NCBI GenBank assembly: GCA_947095535.1
Contig: OX352772.1
Span: forward strand, 43,915,445 to 43,979,444
From: Poecilobothrus nobilitatus
Taxonomy: Eukaryota > Arthropoda > Insecta > Diptera > Dolichopodidae
DNA: 64,000 nucleotides
Direction: 5' to 3'
Made by a program: the position numbers and the translations under genes. Within the stretch, counting starts at the first letter, position 1, and every line of letters begins with the position of its first letter. The notes below the pieces were generated by a model. The model saw only the letters and a program-made list of their open reading frames with translations. It had not been told where the DNA came from and made no database searches. Positions 37,705-46,460 of this stretch are shown in pieces.

Positions 37705-38500
37705 AACGGTTTGATCGATTGAGTTGAAAATTTGGACAAATATTCTTCTTATCATTGGACGGGTACCGAAGAAATTTGGATTCAATATGTTACCCGGATT
37801 CGGCCCGGCGGGCTTCCAAAAAATTTTTTGTTTCCGATTTATGTCCAATTTTGTATGGTGGTTTTATGGTCTGAAAAAAACCCTGTGACAAATTTTTATG
37901 AAGATCCGGTAACCCGTTTGGGCACGAGAGCCGAACAAAGTTCATTAAATTTTTCTGTTGTCCTGCTAAAACGGTTTGACCAATTGAGTTGAAAATTTAT
38001 CAAAGTGTAGCTCTTTACCGCAGGAGCTCACTGAGTTGATTTGGTTACGATCCATTAACCCGTTTCGGCACCAGGACTCAATGAAGTTTTTCAATTTCTT
38101 TGTTGTCGCGCTTAAACGGTTTTGCCAATTGATTTGAAAATTTACAAAAGTGTAGCTCTTTACCACAGGAGCTCACTGAGGACATTTGGTTACGATCCAT
38201 TAACCCGTTTCGGCACCAGGGCTCAATAAAAATTTTTAATTTCTTTGTTGTCGCACTTAAACGGTTTTACCAATTGAGTTGAAAATTTGCAAAAGTGTAG
38301 GTCTTTATAACAAAAGCTTTCTGAGTTCATTTGGTTCCGATACATTAACCCATCAGGCTTCAGGCCATGAAATTCTCATTTTTTGTTGTTGTGCTTAAAC
38401 GGTTTGACCAATTGAAAATTTGCACAAGTACTGCACTTTGGCACACAAACTCATTCAATAAATTTTGTTCTGATACATTAACACATTTCGACACGATAGA
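37705..38500 (+). repeat. Tandem array of about 145-bp units inside the Helitron
   Basis: Units begin at 'acggttt' at 37705, 37971, 38116, 38261 and 38399 and carry 'caattgagttgaaaattt', 'gtagctcttta' and 'cattaacccgtttcgg'. The two central units are each 145 bp; the first is longer and the last is degenerate. Confidence 0.8.
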
Positions 38501-39421
38501 CTGTAAAAAAAAATTTTTGTTTCTAATTTCTGTCTAATTTGGCAGGATGAATTTATGGTTCTAAATTAAGCCTGTGATAAAATGTTTGTTAACGTTTGTT
38601 AACCCATTTCCGCACGAGTACTTATTAATAATATTTTGCCTAATTTTGTGTATTGTTATTATTATTAAAAAGATATTTCCAACACTCTTTACTTTTGTCT
38701 ATATGTTTCTAATATTCCATAAAAACCTTTCAATGCAAATTTCTAATATAGAACAGTAATTAAACTAACCTTATTAAGTATCTTAAGAATACTGTGTTTA
38801 AGTCTTAACAACATAACATTTTCGGCCGTTGTTAAAAAACAGAAACAATCTCCTACATTAGACAATCATCATGCCATCATTCAGAAATGCATTACTTACA
38901 TGTGGTGATCTACCTATATAAGATGCACGTGTATAACATGTTTCCCATAAAATATCATTGAAATATGTACATATAGTATGTATAATATCCGTATATTTAA
39001 AAATACTATAAACTTAATCAATCAAATTAGAAAAGATATTCACATTTCTGTACATCATTTAATCAAAAATGAGCACATACATATTTAAAGAACAGAAAAC
39101 CTTACATTCTTATCCATATACAATTTTTACACATATTTTTAGCCAATCACTTTGGAAACATAATTAGAAAAACTAAAGGTAAAAAAATTCTGCTTGATTT
39201 ATAAAGGTAAAAAACAATCATATATTTTTTATATTGAAAATATGTTAAACAGAACCTGAAATGTACGCATTTAAAAAGAAGTTTTTTCAAAATTTGAAGA
39301 GCTGTCGGTGCTGTAGGATCACTAACGGTGAGAGTACATAAAGAAGTTGTTCTACAACAATTCTCTTTTAAGAGACCTATGCATAGTTAATATTTCATTG
39401 CTCTTTATTAAACAGTATATA

Positions 39422-39780
39422 AGTTTTAACAGACGGAGGGACAGAGCGAACTTAATAACAAATTTTTCAAAATGTGCTTAAAAGGATAATTCACCAAAAC
39501 ATGAAGTGACATTACTTACAAGAAAAAATTGATTACAATATGGTCTTTTATAATTTAAATACGATTTTATGTTTCGGTATTAACGAATATTAACGAATAT
39601 ACAAGTTTTGAAAACAGACGGAGGGACAGAGCGAACCTAATAGCAAATTTTTCAAAATATGCTGAAAAGGATAATTCACAAAAACATGAAGTGACATTAC
39701 TTACGAAAAAAAATGTACTACATTATGGTCATAATTGAAATGCGATTTTATGTCTCGGTATTAAAGAATATATTGTGGAA
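39422..39780 (+). repeat. Tandem duplication of about 181 bp inside the Helitron
   Basis: 'agacggagggacagagcgaa' recurs 181 bp later. Both copies continue through 'aaaacatgaagtgacattac' and 'gcgattttatgt', showing a recent duplication that includes the end of a family A repeat. Confidence 0.75.
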
Positions 39781-41116
39781 ATTCACTTCGCCGTAATTGT
39801 GTACTCAATAGATTACTGATTCCTTTAAAAAATTTTTGTAGAAGAATTGTCTCTAATTCTTGGCTCTGTTTATTAACTAAATCTAATAAAAAATAGAATA
39901 TAAACTACCAGCATCTGTAAATGCATAGTAATAAGTTAACTATATTAATTAAATTACATTAACGCAGAAACAAAAGCTAATAATTTTTATTTCACAAAGC
40001 CAATAAAATACTGCGGGCAACGCCGGGTACTCTGCTAGTTCTTTAATAAAAAAAAAAATGTTGTTCTCTACCCTATTTCTATTAGGAATTGCCTAAAAGC
40101 TATTAGGAGTTCAAATATCCATATATAATACTTTTAGACATTTGTCAACATTTTTTTTAAATTTTTCTAAAATTAAAGTCACACAACATCATATTTTTAT
40201 ATAGATTAAAGAAATTTTAGTATTTCTTTAAAAATTCAAAAAAAAAACTCTCTTGCTTTGCCACAAAATTTTGTCACAAATAAAAAATTATAAATTTTGA
40301 TGCATAGATTTTGTAATTTCAAAATGTTTTAATTCTCTGTCTGAAAATTTGCACCTTTAGAAACCTATACTTTAACATATTACCTTATTTTAACTTCTTT
40401 TGCAAATAAATTGAAAAAAAAAAAAATATATTTTTGAAATAAAAATAAAATTATATATATAGGTAGTGTTTTTTTTATTTATTTGTTATTCAGTAAATCA
40501 AAATATAAAATAAAATAAAATCAAAATAAAATAAAAAAAAAAAATTATTAGATCTCAATAAAAAATTAAAAACAAATTACTGATAAAATACATGACATTA
40601 ATTTATTTAAATTTTCAGAACATTTAAAATATCCTTTTTCATAAAGTACACGAGAATTTTTGTAATAAATATTGTCTTCATGTCACTAATATAAAATGTA
40701 TTTATTTATTTTTATTTTTTTTTATTTTATTTACATAATATAAATTTTATAAAAAAAAACATATTATGCTTAAAAGAATTAAGAGCACTAACTGCATGGT
40801 CTTTGGCTCGTATTTTGTTCTGTTATCAGAAAGTTAATAACAAAAAATTTTTTCTTTTTTTTTCTTTTTTCTGAATAACATTCTATATACAAATAATATT
40901 AACAAAAGAAAAAAATTACAAAAATAAAATCAAAAATAAGAATTTTCTAAAATATAAATAAAAAATATGCATATTATTTTATGCTTTGTTAATTAATTTG
41001 TTACATTTTTTTTTTTTTTTTATTATAATAACTGTATGTTACAATTGAATTATTTTTATTTTTAACGAAGTGCAGCTGGAAAGTTTACAAACATTTTTAA
41101 TTAGTATACAAAATAA

Positions 41117-44100
41117 TTAAAGCATGTGAAATAGATTTGTTAGTTTTAAAAATTTGTTTATTAGAATAATATTTTCTGTAGTTGTAGCTTTGAGAAGTTC
41201 TGTAGGGTCATTTGAAAAAAGTTTTTTCCTGTGATTATCAAAATATCGACAACTATTAAGAAAGTGTTCTATTGTTATAGGTGTTTTGCAAAGTTGACAA
41301 GTTGATTTAATTATTGGTTTTGAGAACAGGTAATCTTTGGTTAGTTTTGTGTGGCCTAGTCGAAGACGAATAAAGTTTGTAATTTCCTTTTTACTTAGCT
41401 GCGTGGGAAAATTAGCCTTGATTTTATTTGGGTTTATTGAATTGTAGTGTTGATTGCAGTTTACACAGTTTATATTACTGAACTGTTGTTTAAGAAACCT
41501 TTTCATATCTTGTTTATTTAGGGACCAGTCTGCTGTAATTATTGGCGCTATAGTTGAATATTTTGCTTCCTTGTCAGCTGTGTTATTGCCAAGAATATTA
41601 GCATGGCCAGGAATCCAGAGAAGTTGAAGTTTTGTACGATTTTTGATTAGAATATCTCTGATGGAATTAATTATTGGAGTGTGATTCTTGAGATTTGTTA
41701 TGGCTTTTAGTACTGAAAGGCTGTCAGAGCAAACACAAAATTTGCCTTTAAGTTTTGATGTTACCAGTAGGGCTGACAAAATGCCATGACTTTCAGCGTG
41801 GAATATAGATGCGTCTGGGTGTAATCTACCAAGCGTTGTTACTTGGTTTTTGTCATTTATGACTGCGTAACCGGTTGCATTTTTTGTTTTTGATCCATCA
41901 GTGTAGTAAATTTTCCATCCTTTGTTGTGTAGGTCAAGCGAAATTTCTAGGAATACTTGTCTGAATATTGAATTGTCGGTTGATTCTTTTGGATAATTTG
42001 CAAGTGTAAGATTAACTGCATTATTACACAAGTTCCATGGAGGATAGATAGAAACTGATTTTTTGGGAATCTTTAGTGGAACTTGTTGCTTCTTAGCTAG
42101 ATCCGTGGCAAGTGAGATTGCAGATTCAATTTTTGAGCATTTTTTCCTTTTCAAAATATTCTTTAATTCATTTTGTATGGGAGAGTTATAAGAATACAAT
42201 AGTTTAGGTATAATTCTCATTGTGAGTATTCTACAACGGTTTTTTAAGGATGGAAGTCCAGTTTCAATTAACATATTGGCCACAGGTGTTGTACGAAAAG
42301 CGCCAGTAGCTATACGAATTGCTGCGTGGTAGACCGCATTTAGTTGCTGCAAATGTGTTTTGGATTTGCTCTTTCCGTATATTGGTAAGCCGTAGTCGAT
42401 TTTTGATAATATTAGGTTCTGTATTATGTTGATTTTGGAGTTGATATGTGCTAAGCTTTTATTGTTAGAAAAAAATTTTACAATGTTTAGCCTAATTAAT
42501 ATTGATTTTTTTAAATTTTCAATGTGACTTTTCCAGCTGTACTTTCTATCGAATAATAGACCTAAAATTTTTAGTTCTGATACGTTAGGTATCAAATGGT
42601 TTTCTATATAAAATTTTAAATCATTGCATTTTTGTTTTTTGCAAATATGAAGATGTTTGCATTTGCTTAAGGAGATAGTCGCACCTGAGTTATTGGACCA
42701 ATCAGAAATTTTATTAAAAATATTAAGTAAAATAGATTTTATATTATCAATATCATTTATTTTGAAAATTAAATAGAGATCGTCGGCATACAGCGTATGT
42801 TTAATTGTTGAGTTATATTGGGAAATAATTTCGCTTAGTTTGTTAAATGCAATAAGAAATAGAGTCACCGATAAAGGTGAGCCTTGGGGAATGCCGTTAT
42901 TTAAGGAAAATATATTTGAATAGTTGTTGTGAATTTTTACTCTAAATTTCCGGCTGCTTAAATAGGATTTTACAAGTTTAATAATTTTACTGCCCATTCC
43001 CCAAATTTTAAGTTGATTGCAAACGACGTGCATACCGATACGATCAAAAGCTTTTTTGAAATCTATAGATAAAATTGAAATATGGTTTTTTGTTGATAGA
43101 GAGTTTGATACTAGGTGATCGATATATAAGAGGGAGTCCATTGTACCTTTTGAGGGTTTGAAGGCCACTTGGTTATCTTTTATTAGTTTTTTTTTCTCAA
43201 GATACCAAAGTATCCGAGTAGAAACAATTTTTTCTAGAACTTTACTTAGACAAGGCAGTAGTGAAATTGGCCTGTAACTTTCTAATTGGTCTATTGGTTT
43301 ATTTGGTTTAGGAATGGGGATGATTGTGGCTACTTTCCAGTCTTGAGGGATGTAACCGGTGCTGAATATTTTATTGTATAAGGTACATAGGAACTTTTTC
43401 CCCTCAGGTGGCATATTTTTAATCATTGGATATGATATACGGTCAAAACCTGGTGTATCACCTTTTAATGTGTTAAGCGTAGATTCCAATTCTAACATAT
43501 TAATTTTGTTCTCTATCCTTCCCGCCAATGGATCGACATAAATATCGGATAATTCTACTGATAAGCATTCAGATTTTTCATTAACAAAGGCACTAGAGAA
43601 ATTGTCATCTTCAGAGGCGGAGGACCATTCTTGACCAAAGAGATTTGCAATGTCCATAGAGTTGGTAGTTATAATGTTGTTATTGTTTATTATTCTAATT
43701 ATTTTACTTTTGAAATTACCAGTTAGGGATTGTATGTTTTTCCAGATGTTTGAAATAGGTGTGGATGGGTTTATTTCGGCGGTTATTTTAACAAAAAATT
43801 CTGATTTGGTTGTTTTAAGTTTACGTCTGAAAATAGCTCTATTTTTTTTAAAGTTAATAAGGTTCTCGGTTGTAGGCTGTCGTCGTAGAAGATTAAAAGA
43901 ACGCTTTTTTAATGTGCATAGAGAAGCCAGCTCTTTAGTCCACCATGGTAAGTGCTTTACTGAATTATGAGGCGTGGTTTGAGGTATTGCATTGGTAGCA
44001 GAAACTCGAATAACTTTTTTCAGTTTTGCTGCATCTCGATTAATATTTCCAGAAGCGGAAATATTAGAGAGCGATGTGTTAATATTGTCTTGATATTTTT

Positions 44101-44806
44101 TCCAATTAGCCAAATGTAATTTAAATTTAGGAATAAAATTAGGTAATTGGTTTGATTGATTGAGTATTTTAATTGAAATTGGGAAATGATCACTGCCATG
44201 AAGATCTTCGATTGTATTCCAGGTGCATTTTGGCGCCAAAATACTTGAACAAATTGATAAATCAACGTGTGTGAAGGAGTTGTGGGTAGAAAAATGTGTT
44301 GGATTGCCGTTGTTTAAAATTAAGAGATCAGAAGCTAATATGAAATTTTCTATTATTGTTCCTCTTTGATTAGTAATTTCTGAACCCCAAAGCGGGTTCC
44401 AACCGTTAAAGTCACCTGTGATTAAATGTGGACCAGGAATAGTGTGAATGATTTGTTCAAGGTCATATGATGAAATCTTGATGCTAGGTGGGTAATATGC
44501 TGAGACTATTTTAAAATTTGTGTTTGAACGAATTTCTGCTGTTATAGTATATTGCGTAGTGGATATTATTTTGTAAGGAATTGTTTTTTTGATCAGTAGA
44601 CCAACTCCATGTTTAGAGCTTATATTGTTTTGAGAATTTTGTGAATGTACCATCGTACATTCTTGGTACGTAAATTTTTTATTTAATGGGATATGTGTCT
44701 CTTGTAATGTTATGATATCTGGTTGATATTTATTAATTAAAATTTGAAGATTATTGTAATTGTTCTGAAAACCATTGATATTCCATTGTAAAATTATTAA
44801 ATTCAT
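41117..44806 (-). CDS. LINE ORF2: endonuclease, reverse transcriptase and RNase H, 1229 aa
   Basis: This is the enzyme for target-primed reverse transcription. The N-terminal APE-type endonuclease runs over about residues 1-215: QWNINGF near 10, catalytic Glu36 in LQETHI, GDFN at 131-134, and the C-terminal GSDHFPI at 204-210. The reverse transcriptase follows: YRPISLLP at 511-518, SIDFKKAFD at 580-588, GIPQGSPLS at 638-646, and the active-site YADD at 673-676. RNase H has YYTDGS (Asp970), Glu1005, SDS (Asp1028) and Asp1078. A terminal CX2CX7HX4C motif spans 1170-1186. All key residues are present and there is no stop or frameshift, so the protein may be active. Length and domain order match I-clade ORF2. 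Confidence 0.9.
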   Translation of the reverse strand: MNLIILQWNINGFQNNYNNLQILINKYQPDIITLQETHIPLNKKFTYQECTMVHSQNSQNNISSKHGVGLLIKKTIPYKIISTTQYTITAEIRSNTNFKIVSAYYPPSIKISSYDLEQIIHTIPGPHLITGDFNGWNPLWGSEITNQRGTIIENFILASDLLILNNGNPTHFSTHNSFTHVDLSICSSILAPKCTWNTIEDLHGSDHFPISIKILNQSNQLPNFIPKFKLHLANWKKYQDNINTSLSNISASGNINRDAAKLKKVIRVSATNAIPQTTPHNSVKHLPWWTKELASLCTLKKRSFNLLRRQPTTENLINFKKNRAIFRRKLKTTKSEFFVKITAEINPSTPISNIWKNIQSLTGNFKSKIIRIINNNNIITTNSMDIANLFGQEWSSASEDDNFSSAFVNEKSECLSVELSDIYVDPLAGRIENKINMLELESTLNTLKGDTPGFDRISYPMIKNMPPEGKKFLCTLYNKIFSTGYIPQDWKVATIIPIPKPNKPIDQLESYRPISLLPCLSKVLEKIVSTRILWYLEKKKLIKDNQVAFKPSKGTMDSLLYIDHLVSNSLSTKNHISILSIDFKKAFDRIGMHVVCNQLKIWGMGSKIIKLVKSYLSSRKFRVKIHNNYSNIFSLNNGIPQGSPLSVTLFLIAFNKLSEIISQYNSTIKHTLYADDLYLIFKINDIDNIKSILLNIFNKISDWSNNSGATISLSKCKHLHICKKQKCNDLKFYIENHLIPNVSELKILGLLFDRKYSWKSHIENLKKSILIRLNIVKFFSNNKSLAHINSKINIIQNLILSKIDYGLPIYGKSKSKTHLQQLNAVYHAAIRIATGAFRTTPVANMLIETGLPSLKNRCRILTMRIIPKLLYSYNSPIQNELKNILKRKKCSKIESAISLATDLAKKQQVPLKIPKKSVSIYPPWNLCNNAVNLTLANYPKESTDNSIFRQVFLEISLDLHNKGWKIYYTDGSKTKNATGYAVINDKNQVTTLGRLHPDASIFHAESHGILSALLVTSKLKGKFCVCSDSLSVLKAITNLKNHTPIINSIRDILIKNRTKLQLLWIPGHANILGNNTADKEAKYSTIAPIITADWSLNKQDMKRFLKQQFSNINCVNCNQHYNSINPNKIKANFPTQLSKKEITNFIRLRLGHTKLTKDYLFSKPIIKSTCQLCKTPITIEHFLNSCRYFDNHRKKLFSNDPTELLKATTTENIILINKFLKLTNLFHML

Positions 44807-44810
<4 letters not shown>

Positions 44811-44844
<34 letters not shown>
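44811..44844 (-). repeat. 34-nt oligo-T tract between LINE ORF1 and ORF2
   Basis: On plus this is 34 consecutive A; in the LINE RNA it is oligo-U, 4 nt upstream of the ORF2 ATG. It may be expansion of a replication-slippage tract, or it may affect how ORF2 translation starts. Confidence 0.9.
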
Positions 44845-44846
<2 letters not shown>

Positions 44847-44913
44847 ATGAAATTAAAGAAAAATTATTAATTACTGTGAGAATTATTGATTAAATTACTT
44901 GGTATTATAAATC

Positions 44914-46221
44914 TTAATTAAGTTCCATATGGAAAGAATCGTTTTCAATATTTGGAAGATTTGTATTACTTGCTGCGTTTAAAGGAATTTGGAAATTGGA
45001 AGTTAAAGTTGTATTTATATTTGATTCTGATGTTGTTTTATATTGAATATTTTTTAGATTTAAAGTGGAGTTGTTTTGATTGTTCTGAGATGTGTTAGGT
45101 GATATAAGTTTTTCATTTGAAATATTATTGACTGAGTAATTTTTTTGAGTGTTTGTTTGTTGGGTGTTGTTATAATTAACTGAGTTTTGTGGATTAATTT
45201 GTTTATTTTCATTATTGGCTAAGTATTTTTTTTGTAAATTTTGTTTTTCTTTTACTAAATTTATAGCAGTAGAAAGTTCTTCTTTAGGAGTATCAGAATT
45301 ATTAAATTGATATTGATTTTTGTTTACGAAGTCTATGGCAGTTTTATAGGAACATTTGTTTATAGTTTTATGTTTTAAAATTGCTTTTTTTTTTTGAAAA
45401 GCTGGACATTTTATGTTGGTAGATCTATGTTCGTTTTTGCAATTGCTACAAGAAACTTTTTCACAGTTTTCAGGTTCATGATAACTTGATCCACAAATTT
45501 CACACTTTTTATCATTTGTGCATCTTTTAGTTGTATGATTTAACATAAAACAATTTTTACACTGAATTGGTTTAGGTATGTAATGTTCAACAGAAAATAT
45601 CATGAAACCAATTTTAGCTTTTTTAGGAAGTTCATATGAGTCGAAAGTAAGTATGTGTAAAGGTGTATTTACAACTGAACCGTTTGCAAATTTGGTTAGC
45701 TTTTTACAAGCTACAACTCCTTGATCTGCCATACCTTCTACAATTTCATTCTCAGACAAATCTGTAATTATAGGGGCATATATAACACCTCTACATGAAT
45801 TTAGTGTAGGATGTAGGACTGCTTCAATTTCACATAAATTGGCCAATACTTTTGTTTTTATAAATTTGCTTGCTTGATATTCGTTTTTACAAAGTACTAA
45901 CAAGTGACCTTCTCTAGTGAAAGACATGCTTTCTATGTTTTCTACCACACCTTGAATGGCCTTTGTTAAGGCAAAAATGTTTAGGTTTTTTAATGGTTTT
46001 GATGGATCTTTGTTTTTAATTAAAATAAACTTTGGTTGATTCTTACTATTGTTTGTGAAATTAATTTTTATATCTGGTTTTTTTAACACTGGAAAGTTGA
46101 TTACTGAGTCTAAATTGGGTGATTGTGAAAGTTTTTTTTGTTTTCTTTTAGGTTTATCTATAGGATCCAGAATGTTGAAGTAGTTTGAACTACCCCCTGG
46201 GTCTTCACCCAGTACCCCCAT
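44914..46221 (-). CDS. LINE ORF1: gag-like nucleic-acid-binding protein, 435 aa
   Basis: This protein packages LINE RNA into the retrotransposition particle. Three C-terminal zinc knuckles are visible: residues 221-234 (CX2CX4HX4C), 240-253 (CX2CX4HX4C) and 258-272 (CX2CX3HX6C), the usual ORF1 layout in the I and Jockey groups. Residues 65-215 hold an alpha/beta stretch upstream of the knuckles, consistent with the RRM-like region of such proteins. The last 120 residues are Asn/Gln-rich and probably disordered. ORF1 precedes ORF2 by 107 nt. I took the first ATG (MGVLGEDPGG), which lies about 240 nt inside the predicted RNA start. Confidence 0.85.
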   Translation of the reverse strand: MGVLGEDPGGSSNYFNILDPIDKPKRKQKKLSQSPNLDSVINFPVLKKPDIKINFTNNSKNQPKFILIKNKDPSKPLKNLNIFALTKAIQGVVENIESMSFTREGHLLVLCKNEYQASKFIKTKVLANLCEIEAVLHPTLNSCRGVIYAPIITDLSENEIVEGMADQGVVACKKLTKFANGSVVNTPLHILTFDSYELPKKAKIGFMIFSVEHYIPKPIQCKNCFMLNHTTKRCTNDKKCEICGSSYHEPENCEKVSCSNCKNEHRSTNIKCPAFQKKKAILKHKTINKCSYKTAIDFVNKNQYQFNNSDTPKEELSTAINLVKEKQNLQKKYLANNENKQINPQNSVNYNNTQQTNTQKNYSVNNISNEKLISPNTSQNNQNNSTLNLKNIQYKTTSESNINTTLTSNFQIPLNAASNTNLPNIENDSFHMELN

Positions 46222-46427
46222 TTTCGGAAGATGACAATTACTTAAGTTTTAACGCTTACCTGTTTACAGTCAAATATGTACGAATCCAAAAATAAAAAGA
46301 AGAAAAAACAAAATCAAAATATGATCAAAGCAATAAGGTTAAAATTATATTTCAAATAATAAAACAACAACTATAAAACTTAGATTGAAGAAGATAAAAT
46401 ATTAAAACAAAGCGAAATAGAATGAAT

Positions 46428-46460
46428 ACGTCTGGACTCTACGAGAATCAAAGAGCGACT
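46428..46460 (-). promoter_or_regulatory. Internal Inr+DPE promoter of the LINE
   Basis: With A at 46460 as +1 in TTGAGTC, close to the Inr consensus TCAGTY, the sequence AGACG falls exactly at +28 to +32, matching the downstream promoter element RGWYV. This spacing is the hallmark of TATA-less internal promoters of insect LINEs of the I and Jockey types. It supports both the 5' boundary and the view that the copy is complete. Confidence 0.6.

Larger units (their letters stand above)
37481..40038 (+). mobile_element. Non-autonomous Helitron, 2558 bp
   Basis: It begins TCTAATAAATAAGG at 37481 after an A. It ends with the GC-rich 'GCGGGCAACGCCGGGTACT' segment and CTAG at 40035-40038, followed by T. 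That is the expected A/T insertion with TC and CTRR termini. No long ORF is present. Inside are a (GTTT)n run, a 145-bp tandem array, a family A repeat fragment and a 181-bp tandem duplication, so it has grown by capture or slippage. Confidence 0.75.
41006..46460 (-). mobile_element. I-clade non-LTR retrotransposon, apparently full length
   Basis: Order on minus: 5' UTR with internal promoter (from about 46460), ORF1 (46221-44914), 107-nt spacer with a 34-nt oligo-T, ORF2 (44806-41117), short 3' UTR, and poly(A) seen as 16 T on plus at 41006-41021. Endonuclease, RT and RNase H in one ORF, plus a zinc-knuckle ORF1, place it in the I group (I, LOA, R1-like); I is favoured. Both ORFs are open throughout, so the copy looks young. 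I could not see a clear target-site duplication. Confidence 0.88.

Noticed and set aside
43359..44265. Plus and off-frame minus open frames inside LINE ORF2
   Set aside because: They overlap an intact 1229-aa ORF and have no independent motifs.
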